Part shown: positions 54,643-63,280 of the stretch, in pieces | Numbering within the stretch: position 1 is the stretch's first letter | Layout of the letters: the number at the start of each line of letters is the position of its first letter | Translations under genes and position numbers: made by a program | The notes under the pieces: generated by a model | What the model saw: only the letters and a program-made list of their open reading frames with translations | Database searches by the model: none | What the model was told of the DNA's origin: nothing | Assembly: GCF_914271545.1 (NCBI RefSeq) | Contig: NZ_CAJZAH010000001.1 | Coordinates: forward strand, 1,364,001-1,428,000 | Reading direction: 5' to 3' | DNA: 64,000 nt | Origin: Cupriavidus respiraculi | Lineage (GTDB): Bacteria > Pseudomonadota > Gammaproteobacteria > Burkholderiales > Burkholderiaceae

Positions 54643-55554
54643 ATGCCCGCCGCCACCCGCCACGACCCCGGCCCTTGCCCCGTTTCCGCCGCGCCCTCGT
54701 TCTGGCGCGACGACGCGCTGCCCTTTCTCGAAGGGCGCTCCATCCGGGACGGCGAGCACGTCTGCTACGACAGGCATGCCCACGAGACCTTCTCCATCGG
54801 CGTGGTCACCGGCGGCCAGAGTACCTATCTGAACGGAAGGGCCAGGCATCGGGTCGGCACGGGATGGGTCGTGGTGATGAATCCCAACGAGGTGCACGCG
54901 TGCAACCCGCTCGACGAGCGGCCGTGGTCCTACCGGATGGTCTATGCGGACGCCGGCTGGCTGGCCCGCCTCCAGCACGGGCTGGGTTTCAGCGCGAACC
55001 AGGACTTCCGGCCGTTCTCCACGCTGCTGAGCGCCGATCCGGCCCTGTTCGCCGAACTGAACGGCATGTATGGGACGCTGATCGATCCGAACGCGGAGCG
55101 GCTTGAGAAAGAAAGCGCGGCGGTGTCGTTCTTTACCGCCATGCAGCAGCGGCTGGACCCGGCGCCGTCGCCGGCGCGCGAGGCGGAACACCGGCTGGCC
55201 AGGGCTGCCGAATATATCGACGACAACTACACGCGGTCGCTGAAGCTGGCCGATATCTGCGCGGCCGCGGCATTGTCGGAGTCCTATCTGATCCGCGCTT
55301 TCAAGTCCCGCTACGGCATGACGCCGCACGCCTACGTGGTCAACCGCAGGGTGCAGTACAGCCGCGCGCAGCTGCGGCGGGGCAGGCCGATCGCGGCGAT
55401 CGCGCTGGAGGCGGGGTTTTCAGACCAGGCGCACCTGCAGCGCGTCTTCAAGCGCATGGTGGCCGCGACGCCGGCGCAGTACCAGGCAACCGCGGTCAGG
55501 CCAGCAGCAGATACAGGGCGCTGGCGCCCAGCATCAGCGCCATCGCGCGGTTGA
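54643..55554 (+). CDS. AraC-family transcription regulator
   Basis: A 303-residue regulator with an N-terminal cupin-like sensing domain (HAHETFSIGVV, GTGWVVVMNPNEVHAC) and a C-terminal pair of helix-turn-helix motifs (KLADICAAAALSESYLIRAFK, then PIAAIALEAGFSDQAHLQRVFKR). It is divergent from the aldolase operon, its likely target. The last 20 residues extend past the usual end and are encoded antisense to the LysE gene. Confidence 0.92.
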   Translation: MPAATRHDPGPCPVSAAPSFWRDDALPFLEGRSIRDGEHVCYDRHAHETFSIGVVTGGQSTYLNGRARHRVGTGWVVVMNPNEVHACNPLDERPWSYRMVYADAGWLARLQHGLGFSANQDFRPFSTLLSADPALFAELNGMYGTLIDPNAERLEKESAAVSFFTAMQQRLDPAPSPAREAEHRLARAAEYIDDNYTRSLKLADICAAAALSESYLIRAFKSRYGMTPHAYVVNRRVQYSRAQLRRGRPIAAIALEAGFSDQAHLQRVFKRMVAATPAQYQATAVRPAADTGRWRPASAPSRG

Positions 55555-56104
55555 ACAGGCGCACCCGCGCCGCATCGCTCAGGTAGTGGCGCAGGAAGGT
55601 GCCGGCATACGCCCAGCCGGCGATCGACGCGTAGCAGATCACGAAGTAGATGGCCGTGAACCGCCAGACCTGGGCGCCATCGCCATCGGCCGCATAGATC
55701 CCCATGCCGGCGACCGCCGCCAGCCACGCCTTCGGATTCAGCCACTGCATCGCCGCGCCATAGACGAACGACGGCCCCTTGTCGTCGTCCGCGTTGCGCA
55801 CGTTGCCATCGTCCATCGCCAGCCGGTACGCCATGAACAGCAGGAAGGCGACACCGGCCCACTGGATGAAGCGCGCGAGGCCCGGCCAGTGGCGCAGCAC
55901 CTCGTGCAGCCCCAGACCCGTCAACAGCAGCAGCACGCAGAAGCCCACCGTCGCCCCTGTGACATGCCGCAGGCTCGCCTTGAAGCCGTGCTGCGCGCCC
56001 GCGCTCAGCGCGACGAGGTTGACCGGCCCGGGCGAGATGGAAGCGGCCAGTGCAAAGGCCGCCATGGACAGCAATACGCTCAACGACACCATCGGTTCGC
56101 TCAT
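55496..56104 (-). CDS. LysE-family amino-acid exporter
   Basis: A 202-residue membrane protein with six predicted helices and the family motif ISPGPVNLVALSAGAQHG near the N-terminus, plus QWLNPKAWL in the middle. It should export an amino acid or analogue. Its 3' end overlaps the AraC gene tail by 59 bases on the opposite strand. Confidence 0.9.
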   Translation of the reverse strand: MSEPMVSLSVLLSMAAFALAASISPGPVNLVALSAGAQHGFKASLRHVTGATVGFCVLLLLTGLGLHEVLRHWPGLARFIQWAGVAFLLFMAYRLAMDDGNVRNADDDKGPSFVYGAAMQWLNPKAWLAAVAGMGIYAADGDGAQVWRFTAIYFVICYASIAGWAYAGTFLRHYLSDAARVRLFNRAMALMLGASALYLLLA

Positions 56105-56259
56105 TCAGGAAGAACACCGAGCGCCATGGTAGGAAGCGTCGGCCCCGCCGTATTGAACAAAACTGCCCTGCGCCACACCCCCTGTTAGCGGGGTGGCCGC
56201 CGCGCATTGCCGCGCGACATGGGGCAACCGGGCGGCCTCCGCGTTTACCCGCAGGCCCC

Positions 56260-56286
56260 TAAAGTCCCCTCGCGTAGTACCGTTAG
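56260..56286 (+). promoter_or_regulatory. Candidate sigma-28 (FliA) promoter of the chemoreceptor gene
   Basis: TAAAGTCC (56260-56267), an 11-base spacer, then ACCGTTAG (56279-56286). This is close to the flagellar sigma-28 consensus TAAAGTTT-N11-GCCGATAA and lies about 100 bases before the MCP start. Nothing else is seen in the 284-base gap. Confidence 0.65.
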
Positions 56287-56388
56287 ACGCCCGAAGCGCC
56301 CAAAAAAGAGCCGCGGGCGGGAGCCTTTGCCAACGAAGCAGCATCGGCCGCCAGCGCCGGTGGTCCCTAGGGGAGCGGGAGAGAAATC

Positions 56389-57570
56389 ATGAACTTCGGA
56401 AACTGGACGATCCGTGCCAAGCTCGGCGCGGGCTTCTGCGCGGTATGGCTGATCATGGCCATCGCCATCTATGTTGGCCTGAGCCATCTGCACGGCGCCG
56501 ATGCCGCGGACGCGCGCAACCTGATGGTGGGCCTCGGCATCGGCGGCCTGGCGCTGGCCGTCGCGTTCGCGTATGGCCTCTCGCGCGGCATCCAGGGGCC
56601 GCTGGCCGAGGCGGTCTATATCGCCGAGACGGTCGCCGCCGGCGACCTGAGCCAGGAGTTCAAGACCGAGCACGGCGGCGAGTTCGGCCGCCTGCTGGGC
56701 GGACTGGGCGAGATGGAGGACATGCTGACCGACCTGGTCACCCGCATCAAGGCCTCGACCGACTCCATCACCACCGCGTCGCACCAGATCGCCGCGGGCA
56801 ACAGCGACCTGTCGCAGCGCACGGAACAGCAGGCGGCGGCGTTGCAGGAAACGGCGTCCAGCATGGCGCAGCTCACCGCGATGGTGCAGCAGAACACCGA
56901 ACGCGCGCGCGCCGCCAACGGCCTCGCGGCCAATGCCTCGGGCATCGCCGAGCGCGGCGGCGCGGTGGTCGGCAACGTGGTCAAGACCATGGACGCCATC
57001 AACGCCAGCTCGAAGAAGGTCACCGACATCATCGGCGTGATCGAAGGCATCGCCTTCCAGACCAATATCCTGGCGCTGAATGCGGCGGTGGAAGCCGCCC
57101 GCGCCGGCGAGCAGGGACGCGGCTTCGCCGTGGTGGCGGGCGAGGTGCGCACGCTGGCCCAGCGCAGCGCCGCGGCCGCCAAGGAAATCAAGGTGCTGAT
57201 CGACGATTCGGCGCAGCAGGTCGAGAGCGGCTCGGCGCTGGTCGGCCAGGCGGGCCAGACCATGCACGACATCGTGGACGCGGTCCGCCGCGTCACTACG
57301 CTGCTGGCCGAGATCGCCGCCGCATCCGAGCAGCAGAGCAGCGGCATCGAGCAGGTCAACCACGCGGTGGGGCAGATGGATGGCGTCACGCAGCAGAATG
57401 CGGCGCTGGTTGAAGAAGCCGCGGCCGCGTCCAATGCGCTCGCGGATCAGGCGCGCCGCTTGCAGCGCGTGGTGGGGGAATTCAAGCTCGAGGCATCGGA
57501 CGAACGCGCCGCGCCGGCTCGCGCGGTGGCGCATGGCGCCGGATCGTTTGCGAGGCTGAGCGCGCGTTGA
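56389..57570 (+). CDS. Methyl-accepting chemotaxis protein with minimal periplasmic part
   Basis: A 393-residue chemoreceptor. Two helices (about 16-34 and 44-66) are joined by only about ten residues, so there is no periplasmic ligand-binding domain. A HAMP domain follows (67-115), then the coiled-coil signalling domain with the CheA/CheW-binding tip [29 protein letters not shown] ribosome site. No other chemotaxis gene is near, so it is an orphan receptor. It may sense membrane state or energy or act through partners (inference). Confidence 0.93.
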   Translation: MNFGNWTIRAKLGAGFCAVWLIMAIAIYVGLSHLHGADAADARNLMVGLGIGGLALAVAFAYGLSRGIQGPLAEAVYIAETVAAGDLSQEFKTEHGGEFGRLLGGLGEMEDMLTDLVTRIKASTDSITTASHQIAAGNSDLSQRTEQQAAALQETASSMAQLTAMVQQNTERARAANGLAANASGIAERGGAVVGNVVKTMDAINASSKKVTDIIGVIEGIAFQTNILALNAAVEAARAGEQGRGFAVVAGEVRTLAQRSAAAAKEIKVLIDDSAQQVESGSALVGQAGQTMHDIVDAVRRVTTLLAEIAAASEQQSSGIEQVNHAVGQMDGVTQQNAALVEEAAAASNALADQARRLQRVVGEFKLEASDERAAPARAVAHGAGSFARLSAR

Positions 57571-57625
57571 AGCGACTAGCGGGCTGGCGCCCGCGCGGGG
57601 CCACCCATCGCATTGGTGAGGCGCT

Positions 57626-57750
57626 CATCCTCACCCCCGGCCCCTCTCCCGCTGGCGGGAGAGGGGAGAAAACAAATGGGGTTGGCAACGCTGCGGGTCC
57701 GCCCCATCTCCCGCGCGCGGGAGAGGGCCGGGCGTGAGGGGTGACCGCCC
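57626..57750. repeat. BIME-like pair of palindromic repeats (copy 3)
   Basis: Facing palindromes at 57626-57673 (CTCTCCCGCTGGCGGGAGAG core) and 57701-57750 (TCTCCCGCGCGCGGGAGA core) fill the 216-base gap between the convergent MCP and Bug genes. Here the pair could also act as a bidirectional transcription barrier. Confidence 0.75.
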
Positions 57751-57786
57751 GCCATCCCACCACGGCCCGCGCGCCACCGCGCCAAA

Positions 57787-58770
57787 TCAATCCACCGAAA
57801 TATTGGCCGTGCGCGCCACCTTGCCGAAGCGCTCGTACTCCGACAACGTCAGCGACTGCAGTTCGGCCGCGCTGGAGCCCTTGGGATTGAAGCCCGCCTT
57901 GGCGAGCTTGTCCCGCACCTCCGGATTGGCGAGCGCCTCGACGAACGCCGCGTTCAGCGCCTGCAGCACGGGCGCGGGCAAGCCGGCGGGGCCATAGACG
58001 CCGAACCACGGTTCTACCGCATAGCCCTCCAGACCCGCCTCGGCCAGCGTCGGCACATCGGGCAGCGACGGCCAGCGCGTCTTGCCGGCCACCGCCAGCG
58101 CGCGCAGCTTGCCCGCCTGGATGTGGGGCAGCGACGCCGGCAGGTTGTCGAACATCACGTTGATATGGCCGCCCAGCAGGTCGTTGATCGCCGGGCTGCT
58201 GCCCTTGTAGGGCGCGTGCGTCAGATTGGTACCCGTGGCCTGCGCGAACATGACGCCGGCCAGATGCATCGACGTGCCGGCACCCGCGGTTGCGTACGTG
58301 AGGCCGGGATGCGTCTTCGCATAGCTGACCAGCTCCCGGACCGTCTTCACCGGAAAGCCCGCGCCCACTTCCAGCACGATGGTCGACGTCCCCAGCAGGC
58401 TCACCGCCGTGAAGTCCTTGCGCGGATCGAAGGGCACCGACCTGTAGATATGCGGGTTCAGCGCATTGGTGGAGATCGCTCCGAAGCCGATGGTGTAGCC
58501 GTCGGGCGCGGCCTTCGCCACCACATCCATGCCGATATTGCCGCCGGCACCGGGCCGGTTCTCGATCACCACCGGCTGGCCGAGCTTCTCGCCGACGCGC
58601 TGGCCGACGGTACGGGCGACCAGATCGGTGGTGCCGCCCGCCGCATAGGGAACGACGAAGCGGATCGGCTTGGCGGGGTAATCGGCGCCGATGGCGGGAG
58701 CAATCGCCGTGGCCGACAGGGCGGCAACGGCGATGCGCAACAGCGTGCGGCGGTGGGGGGATGGCGTCAT
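57787..58770 (-). CDS. Bug/TctC-type periplasmic binding protein
   Basis: A 327-residue secreted binding protein. Signal peptide starts MTPSPHRRTLLRIA and ends near AIGADYP. Motifs: AKPIRFVVPYAAGGTTDLVAR, IENRPGAGGNIGMDVV, PFDPRKDF, PDVPTLAEAGLEG. Ribosome site AGGAGAC before ATG 58770. Stand-alone gene with no metabolic neighbour; ligand unknown. Confidence 0.92.
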   Translation of the reverse strand: MTPSPHRRTLLRIAVAALSATAIAPAIGADYPAKPIRFVVPYAAGGTTDLVARTVGQRVGEKLGQPVVIENRPGAGGNIGMDVVAKAAPDGYTIGFGAISTNALNPHIYRSVPFDPRKDFTAVSLLGTSTIVLEVGAGFPVKTVRELVSYAKTHPGLTYATAGAGTSMHLAGVMFAQATGTNLTHAPYKGSSPAINDLLGGHINVMFDNLPASLPHIQAGKLRALAVAGKTRWPSLPDVPTLAEAGLEGYAVEPWFGVYGPAGLPAPVLQALNAAFVEALANPEVRDKLAKAGFNPKGSSAAELQSLTLSEYERFGKVARTANISVD

Positions 58771-58901
58771 GGATGTCTCCTGGTTTGGTTTGGTCTTGTC
58801 GTGGCTCTGCTGCGGATACGGTCCACCCGCAACGCCCGCCATCTTAGTCAAAGTGCGACCGGTGGTCACGGCAGAGCACTCGCCCACGATGCCTTGGGAG
58901 G

Positions 58902-60239
58902 CTATCCCGGCAACGACAACCGCGCCTCGAGCCCCCCACCCTCCCGGTTGGACAACGCCAGCGTCCCGCCCAGCGCATTGGCCAGCTGTTGCGCGATGGA
59001 CAACCCCAGCCCCGTACCTCCCGTGCTGCGGTTCCGCGAATTCTCCACGCGATAGAACGGCTCCATCACGCGGGCCAGTTCCGCTTCGGGAATGCCGGGG
59101 CCGCGGTCGCGCACGGCAATGGTGATGCGGTTGTCCGGCTCGCGTGCCACCGCCACGGTCACCTCGTGGCCGAACTTCACGCCGTTGTCGATGAGGTTGG
59201 TGAGGATGCGGCGCAGCGCCTGGGGCCGCGTCATGATGGGGCCGCCGATCCGGCCTTCGAGCGACACGTTCTGGCCGGCATCCTGGTAGTCGCCCATCAG
59301 GCTGTCGAGCAGGGCGTCGGCGTCGACGCGCAGCGGCGTTTCGGCGCTGCCGTGCAGCGTGCGGGCGTAGGCCACGCCTTCGCGCACCAGGTGCTCCATC
59401 GCGACCAGGTCGCTGCGCAGCTTCTCCCGCGTGTCGCTGTCGTCCATCAGGTCCAGCCGCAGCCGCATGCGCGTGATGGGGGTCTGCAGATCGTGCGAAA
59501 TGGCGGCGAGGATCTGCACGCGCTCGGTCAGGTAGCCGGCGATGCGCTGCTGCATGGCGTTGAAGGCCGCGGCCGCGCGGGCGACTTCCGTGGGGCCCGC
59601 CTCGGGCAGGCGCTCGGCCTTCAGATCCGGGCCCAGCGTTTCCGCGGCCTGGGCGAGACGCTTCAGCGGACGCGTGACGAGCCGCACGGCGAGCCAGCCG
59701 AACGCGGTGAGCAATACCAGCTGGATGACGAGCAGCACGGGCAGCCAGTCAGACAGGGCCATGGCGCGCGGCAGCACGTCGATGGTCAGCGGCATGCCGT
59801 CGTGCAGGCGCAGATGCACCTGCACATGCTCGCGCGGGCCGGGCACGGCGCTGACCGTGACGGGATAGCGGCCTTGCAGCGCATCGGTAATGGTGGCGGC
59901 CGCGCGCTGCGACCGCGCGCTGTCCGGCGGCGCGCCGGGCGTACCGGCATCGAGCAGGTAGCGATAGTTGCGGCGGGCGAGCAGGTCCAGCCAGCCGGCG
60001 CGCTCTTCCGCCGGCAGGCGGTCCAGGATGGCGACCGAGCTGGCGACGTCGCGCTCCAGGTTCCCCAGCATCACGGTGTTCTCGGCCTGCCGGCGCTCCA
60101 TCACCACCAGGCTGAACGAGAGGCCCTGGGCTGCGGCGAGGCCGATCAGCAGGATCACCATCAGTCGCGCGAACAGGGTGCGCGGCCAGGCGCTCCATGC
60201 CGGCGCGGGCGCCGCGGCCACGGACATCGGCGCGTTCAT
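58902..60239 (-). CDS. Sensor histidine kinase (EnvZ-like)
   Basis: A 445-residue membrane kinase: helices at about 24-47 and 165-187 flank a periplasmic domain of about 115 residues; HAMP, then the phosphoacceptor His249 in AAISHDLQTPITRMR, then the ATPase core (NLIDNGVKFG, DRGPGIP, GGTGLGLSIAQQLA). ATG 60239 overlaps the response-regulator stop (ATGA). The stimulus is unknown; the adjacent thiol-redox genes hint at redox or envelope stress (inference). Confidence 0.93.
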   Translation of the reverse strand: MNAPMSVAAAPAPAWSAWPRTLFARLMVILLIGLAAAQGLSFSLVVMERRQAENTVMLGNLERDVASSVAILDRLPAEERAGWLDLLARRNYRYLLDAGTPGAPPDSARSQRAAATITDALQGRYPVTVSAVPGPREHVQVHLRLHDGMPLTIDVLPRAMALSDWLPVLLVIQLVLLTAFGWLAVRLVTRPLKRLAQAAETLGPDLKAERLPEAGPTEVARAAAAFNAMQQRIAGYLTERVQILAAISHDLQTPITRMRLRLDLMDDSDTREKLRSDLVAMEHLVREGVAYARTLHGSAETPLRVDADALLDSLMGDYQDAGQNVSLEGRIGGPIMTRPQALRRILTNLIDNGVKFGHEVTVAVAREPDNRITIAVRDRGPGIPEAELARVMEPFYRVENSRNRSTGGTGLGLSIAQQLANALGGTLALSNREGGGLEARLSLPG

Positions 60240-60982
60240 GCGCGCTCCTCGCGGATCTCCACCGCCTGCGAGAAGACGTAGCCCTCGTTGCGCACGGTCT
60301 TGATGTAGCGCGGCTCACGCGCGTCGTCGCGCAGGCGCTGGCGCAGGCGGCTGACCATCAGGTCGATGGAGCGCTCGAACAGCTCGGCGTCGCGCCCCTG
60401 CGTCAGGTTCAGCAGCTGGTCGCGGTTCAGCACCCGCTGCGGATGGTCCAGAAACACGCGGAGCAGGCGGTATTCGGCGCCGCTCAGGGGCACGGCCACG
60501 TCGGTGTCGTCGATCAGGTGGCGCGCGGTGGTATCGAGCCGCCAAGGCCCGAAGGCGAGCACGGTCGCCGCCTCGGTCACGCGCAGGTTGGGCGGCAGCA
60601 TGCGCGTGCGCCGCAGCACGGAGCGGATGCGCGCCAGCAGCTCGCGCGCGGCGAAAGGCTTGATCAGATAGTCGTCCGCGCCCATTTCCAGGCCGAGGAT
60701 GCGGTCCGCCTCCTCGTTGCGGGCCGTGAGCATCAGCACCGGGATGGCCTTGCGGTCGGCCGCCCCCGCGCGCAGGTCGCGGCACAGGGCCAGGCCGTCT
60801 TCGCCCGGCAGCATCAGGTCCAGCACGATCAGGTCCACCGAGCCCTTGTCGAGCGCGGCACGCATCTCGCGGCCGTTGGCGGCGGTGGTCACGCGCATCT
60901 CGTTGCGCGTCAGATAGGCGGCCACCAGTTCGCGGATTTCGCGATCGTCGTCGACGATCAGGATGTGGTCGGGCTGTGTCAT
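60236..60982 (-). CDS. OmpR/PhoB-family response regulator
   Basis: A 248-residue regulator: receiver domain with phospho-acceptor Asp55 (VLDLMLPGEDG), acidic pair Asp11/Asp12, Lys108 (LIKPF), and a C-terminal winged helix (about 140-240, SRLRQRLRDD recognition region). It starts at ATG 60982 and is divergent from the ccdA-like gene. The shared gap holds a 10-bp-phased direct repeat that suits this protein class. Confidence 0.93.
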   Translation of the reverse strand: MTQPDHILIVDDDREIRELVAAYLTRNEMRVTTAANGREMRAALDKGSVDLIVLDLMLPGEDGLALCRDLRAGAADRKAIPVLMLTARNEEADRILGLEMGADDYLIKPFAARELLARIRSVLRRTRMLPPNLRVTEAATVLAFGPWRLDTTARHLIDDTDVAVPLSGAEYRLLRVFLDHPQRVLNRDQLLNLTQGRDAELFERSIDLMVSRLRQRLRDDAREPRYIKTVRNEGYVFSQAVEIREERA

Positions 60983-61087
60983 GCGGGCTCGGCAAGGAGT
61001 TGGAGGTTTCGGGACGGGCGGCAGGTCGGCAGGAGCCGCGTCACGGCACCGCGTTGACCGCATTGTGCGGGCGTTTCGGGGCCGCTT

Positions 61088-61105
61088 TGTATCGCAATGT
61101 ATCGC
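61088..61105. promoter_or_regulatory. Phased direct repeat TGTATCGC-N2-TGTATCGC, candidate response-regulator site
   Basis: Two identical 8-base units lie exactly 10 bases apart (61088-61095 and 61098-61105), one helical turn, as bound by OmpR/PhoB-type dimers. Location is the 283-base divergent gap between the response regulator and ccdA-like genes, so it could control both. Inferred from spacing and position. Confidence 0.6.
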
Positions 61106-61209
61106 CCGGCCGGGCGGACAAGAAACATTGCACATCGCCCGCCGGCCGAAATAAGCAGGATACGCGGCGGGACTGAAATGCGGCCATTGCCACTACGCCG
61201 GAGTCAGCC

Positions 61210-61269
61210 ATGTCCCCTATCGCGCCCTTTCCCCATCCGCCGCTGCGCCAGCCGGGGAGCCCGTCATGA
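61210..61269 (+). CDS. Possible 19-residue proline-rich leader peptide
   Basis: A short reading frame (MSPIAPFPHPPLRQPGSPS) with a good GGAG ribosome site six bases before its ATG. Its stop overlaps the ccdA-like ATG as ATGA. Such coupling can tie translation of the main gene to that of the leader. The ccdA-like gene also has its own GGGGAG site, so the leader may be fortuitous. Confidence 0.35.
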   Translation: MSPIAPFPHPPLRQPGSPS

Positions 61270-61976
61270 CCGAACTGGTGCTCGCCGTGGTCGCCGGCAT
61301 GCTGACCGTCGCCTCGCCCTGTGTGCTGCCCATCCTGCCCATGGTGCTGGGCTCGTCCATCGGGCAGGCGCATCCGTTGCGGCCGCTGTCCATCGTGCTG
61401 GGCTTCGTGGTCACTTTCGCGGCGCTGGGAATCGCCCTGGGCGCCTGGTCCAGCTCGCTGGGCGCGGCGCACGGGACCATCCGCAACGTAGCCATCCTGA
61501 CCCTGCTGCTGACGGGGCTCATGCGGATCTGGCCGCAGCCCTATGACCGGCTGATGGCCCGCTTCGGCGGCGTCTGGAACCGGTTCGCCGACATCGGCAA
61601 CCGCACCGGCGGCGGCCTGGCCGGTGGCGTGGTGCTCGGCATGACGCTCGGCGTCGTGTGGACGCCCTGCGCCGGTCCGGTGCTCGCCTCGATTCTGGCG
61701 CTGGTTGCCAAGGCCCAGGACCTGGACCGCGCGGCCGCGCTGCTCGCCGCCTTTGCCGTCGGCGCCGGCGTGCCGATGCTGCTGATCGCCCACGGCGGCC
61801 GCTTCATGTCCAACCGCGTGCGGCAGCTGTCCCGGCACACCCATCGCCTGCAACGGGGCTTTGGCGTGGCGGTGATCCTGATCGCCATCGCGATGTATTA
61901 CCAGTACGACGCGCTCGCCGTCGCCTGGCTCACCGACTTCTTCCCCACCCTCAACACCGTTAGCACTGGAGCCTGA
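61266..61976 (+). CDS. CcdA/DsbD-type thiol-disulfide membrane transporter
   Basis: A 236-residue membrane protein of the CcdA family. The two transmembrane redox cysteines are in VASPCVLPILP (about 19) and VWTPCAGPVL (about 137). It carries electrons from cytosolic thioredoxin to a periplasmic thioredoxin-like partner, here very likely the product of the next gene, which starts four bases after this stop. It is divergent from a two-component system. Confidence 0.92.
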   Translation: MTELVLAVVAGMLTVASPCVLPILPMVLGSSIGQAHPLRPLSIVLGFVVTFAALGIALGAWSSSLGAAHGTIRNVAILTLLLTGLMRIWPQPYDRLMARFGGVWNRFADIGNRTGGGLAGGVVLGMTLGVVWTPCAGPVLASILALVAKAQDLDRAAALLAAFAVGAGVPMLLIAHGGRFMSNRVRQLSRHTHRLQRGFGVAVILIAIAMYYQYDALAVAWLTDFFPTLNTVSTGA

Positions 61977-61980
61977 CATC

Positions 61981-62520
61981 ATGCCGAACTGGATTCGTAA
62001 CTGTATCGCCGCCACCTGCCTCGCCGCCGCCGGTGCGGCCGGCGCCGCCAATGCCGCCACGGCCCCTGCGACCGGCAACTACGGCCCCGCCGCAGAATTC
62101 ACCGGCATCGACCGCTGGCTGAACTCGCCGCCGCTGACGGTGGCCGGCCAGAAAGGCAAGGTCGTGCTGGTGGACTTCTGGACCTATACCTGCATCAACT
62201 GCATCCGCACGCTGCCGTACGTCAAGCAGTGGCACGAGCGCTACAAGGACAAGGGCCTGGTGGTGGTGGGCGTACACACGCCAGAATTTCCCTTCGAAAA
62301 GTCGACGGCGAACGTGGAGGCCGCGATCAAGCGCTTCGGCATCCGCTACCCGGTGGCGCAGGACAACGGCTACAAGACCTGGGACGCGTACCGCAACCAG
62401 TACTGGCCGGCGTTCTATCTGATCGACAAGAGCGGCAAGGTGGTCTACAAGCATTTCGGCGAGGGCCGGTATGCGGAAACCGAGGCCGTGATCCAGAAGC
62501 TGCTGGCCGAAGGTCAGTGA
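61981..62520 (+). CDS. Periplasmic thioredoxin-like protein (TlpA/DipZ-type)
   Basis: A 179-residue exported thiol-redox protein. Signal peptide to about residue 26 (ANAAT), then a thioredoxin fold with active site Cys71-x-x-Cys74 in WTYTCINCIRTLPYV. The TCINC form and following VVGVHTPEFPFE match the thioredoxin domain of DipZ, where CcdA and TlpA parts are fused. Here they are separate, adjacent genes. It would reduce periplasmic disulfides or sulfenic acids using electrons from CcdA. Confidence 0.92.
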   Translation: MPNWIRNCIAATCLAAAGAAGAANAATAPATGNYGPAAEFTGIDRWLNSPPLTVAGQKGKVVLVDFWTYTCINCIRTLPYVKQWHERYKDKGLVVVGVHTPEFPFEKSTANVEAAIKRFGIRYPVAQDNGYKTWDAYRNQYWPAFYLIDKSGKVVYKHFGEGRYAETEAVIQKLLAEGQ

Positions 62521-62534
62521 CAACCCGCGGCGGC

Positions 62535-62575
62535 ACCGAAGGCCCGTCCCGCTACATGTGGAGCGGGCCTTCGGT
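62535..62575. terminator. Bidirectional hairpin between convergent genes
   Basis: ACCGAAGGCCCG (62535-62546) and CGGGCCTTCGGT (62564-62575) pair perfectly over 12 bp around a 17-base loop. It lies between the tlpA-like stop and the end of the HD gene, where both transcripts must finish. No strong T-run. Confidence 0.7.
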
Positions 62576-62586
62576 CCGGATACCGC

Positions 62587-63231
62587 TCAGATTTCGTCGC
62601 CGAACTCGGCGAGAAAGCGCTGCAGCCGCTCGTGCCGGACCTGCGCCATGCGCGCACCCGTCGCAGTTTGAAACCCCGACGTCAGCCCGAGCAGCTTGGT
62701 ATGGAAGTGATCCACCGCGAAGCGCCTGTCGTCGTAGGGCCGCGCGGCGGCGTGGGGATCGGCCGGGTCGTACAGCGCGCTGCCCATGCGGCCCGCGACA
62801 TAGAAGCAGCGAGCGATGCCGAGCGCGCCCACCGCGTCGAGCCGGTCGGCGTCCTGCAGCGTCTTCGCTTCGATGGTCAGCGGCGCGACACCGGCCGAGA
62901 AGCTGTGCGCCTCCACGGCATGGGCCACGGCGTCGATCTTCGCGCGTGGCCAGTTCAGGCCGGCCAGCACCTCGGCGGCCTTCTCGGCCGAGAGCCGCGA
63001 CGCCTGGGCGCGCAGCGGGGAATCCTTCTCTACCTGCACGCAGTCGTGCAGGATGGTGGCGGCCAGCAGCACCTCGGCATCGCCGCCCTCTTCCGCCTGG
63101 ATCGCGGCGGCGTTCTTCCACACGCGTTGCAGGTGCGCGAGGTCATGCGAGCCATCGGTGCCGGGGGCGATGGCCTCAGTGATCAAGGATTCGGCAAGTC
63201 GAGGATAGGGTGCAAAGGCGGGTGAGAGCAT
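62587..63231 (-). CDS. HD-domain phosphohydrolase (YedJ-like)
   Basis: A 214-residue HD-superfamily protein. Metal ligands are His33 (HDLAHLQ), His62-Asp63 (ATILHDCVQ) and an Asp in LQDADRLDAVG (127/129). The long C-terminal part with DHFHTKLLGL matches the YedJ group, predicted to hydrolyse phosphate from a nucleotide or similar small molecule. It is a stand-alone gene. Confidence 0.9.
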   Translation of the reverse strand: MLSPAFAPYPRLAESLITEAIAPGTDGSHDLAHLQRVWKNAAAIQAEEGGDAEVLLAATILHDCVQVEKDSPLRAQASRLSAEKAAEVLAGLNWPRAKIDAVAHAVEAHSFSAGVAPLTIEAKTLQDADRLDAVGALGIARCFYVAGRMGSALYDPADPHAAARPYDDRRFAVDHFHTKLLGLTSGFQTATGARMAQVRHERLQRFLAEFGDEI

Positions 63232-63280
63232 CAGGGCGGCCAGACAGGGACGAAAACATGGGGCTGTCAGCGATTATCCG

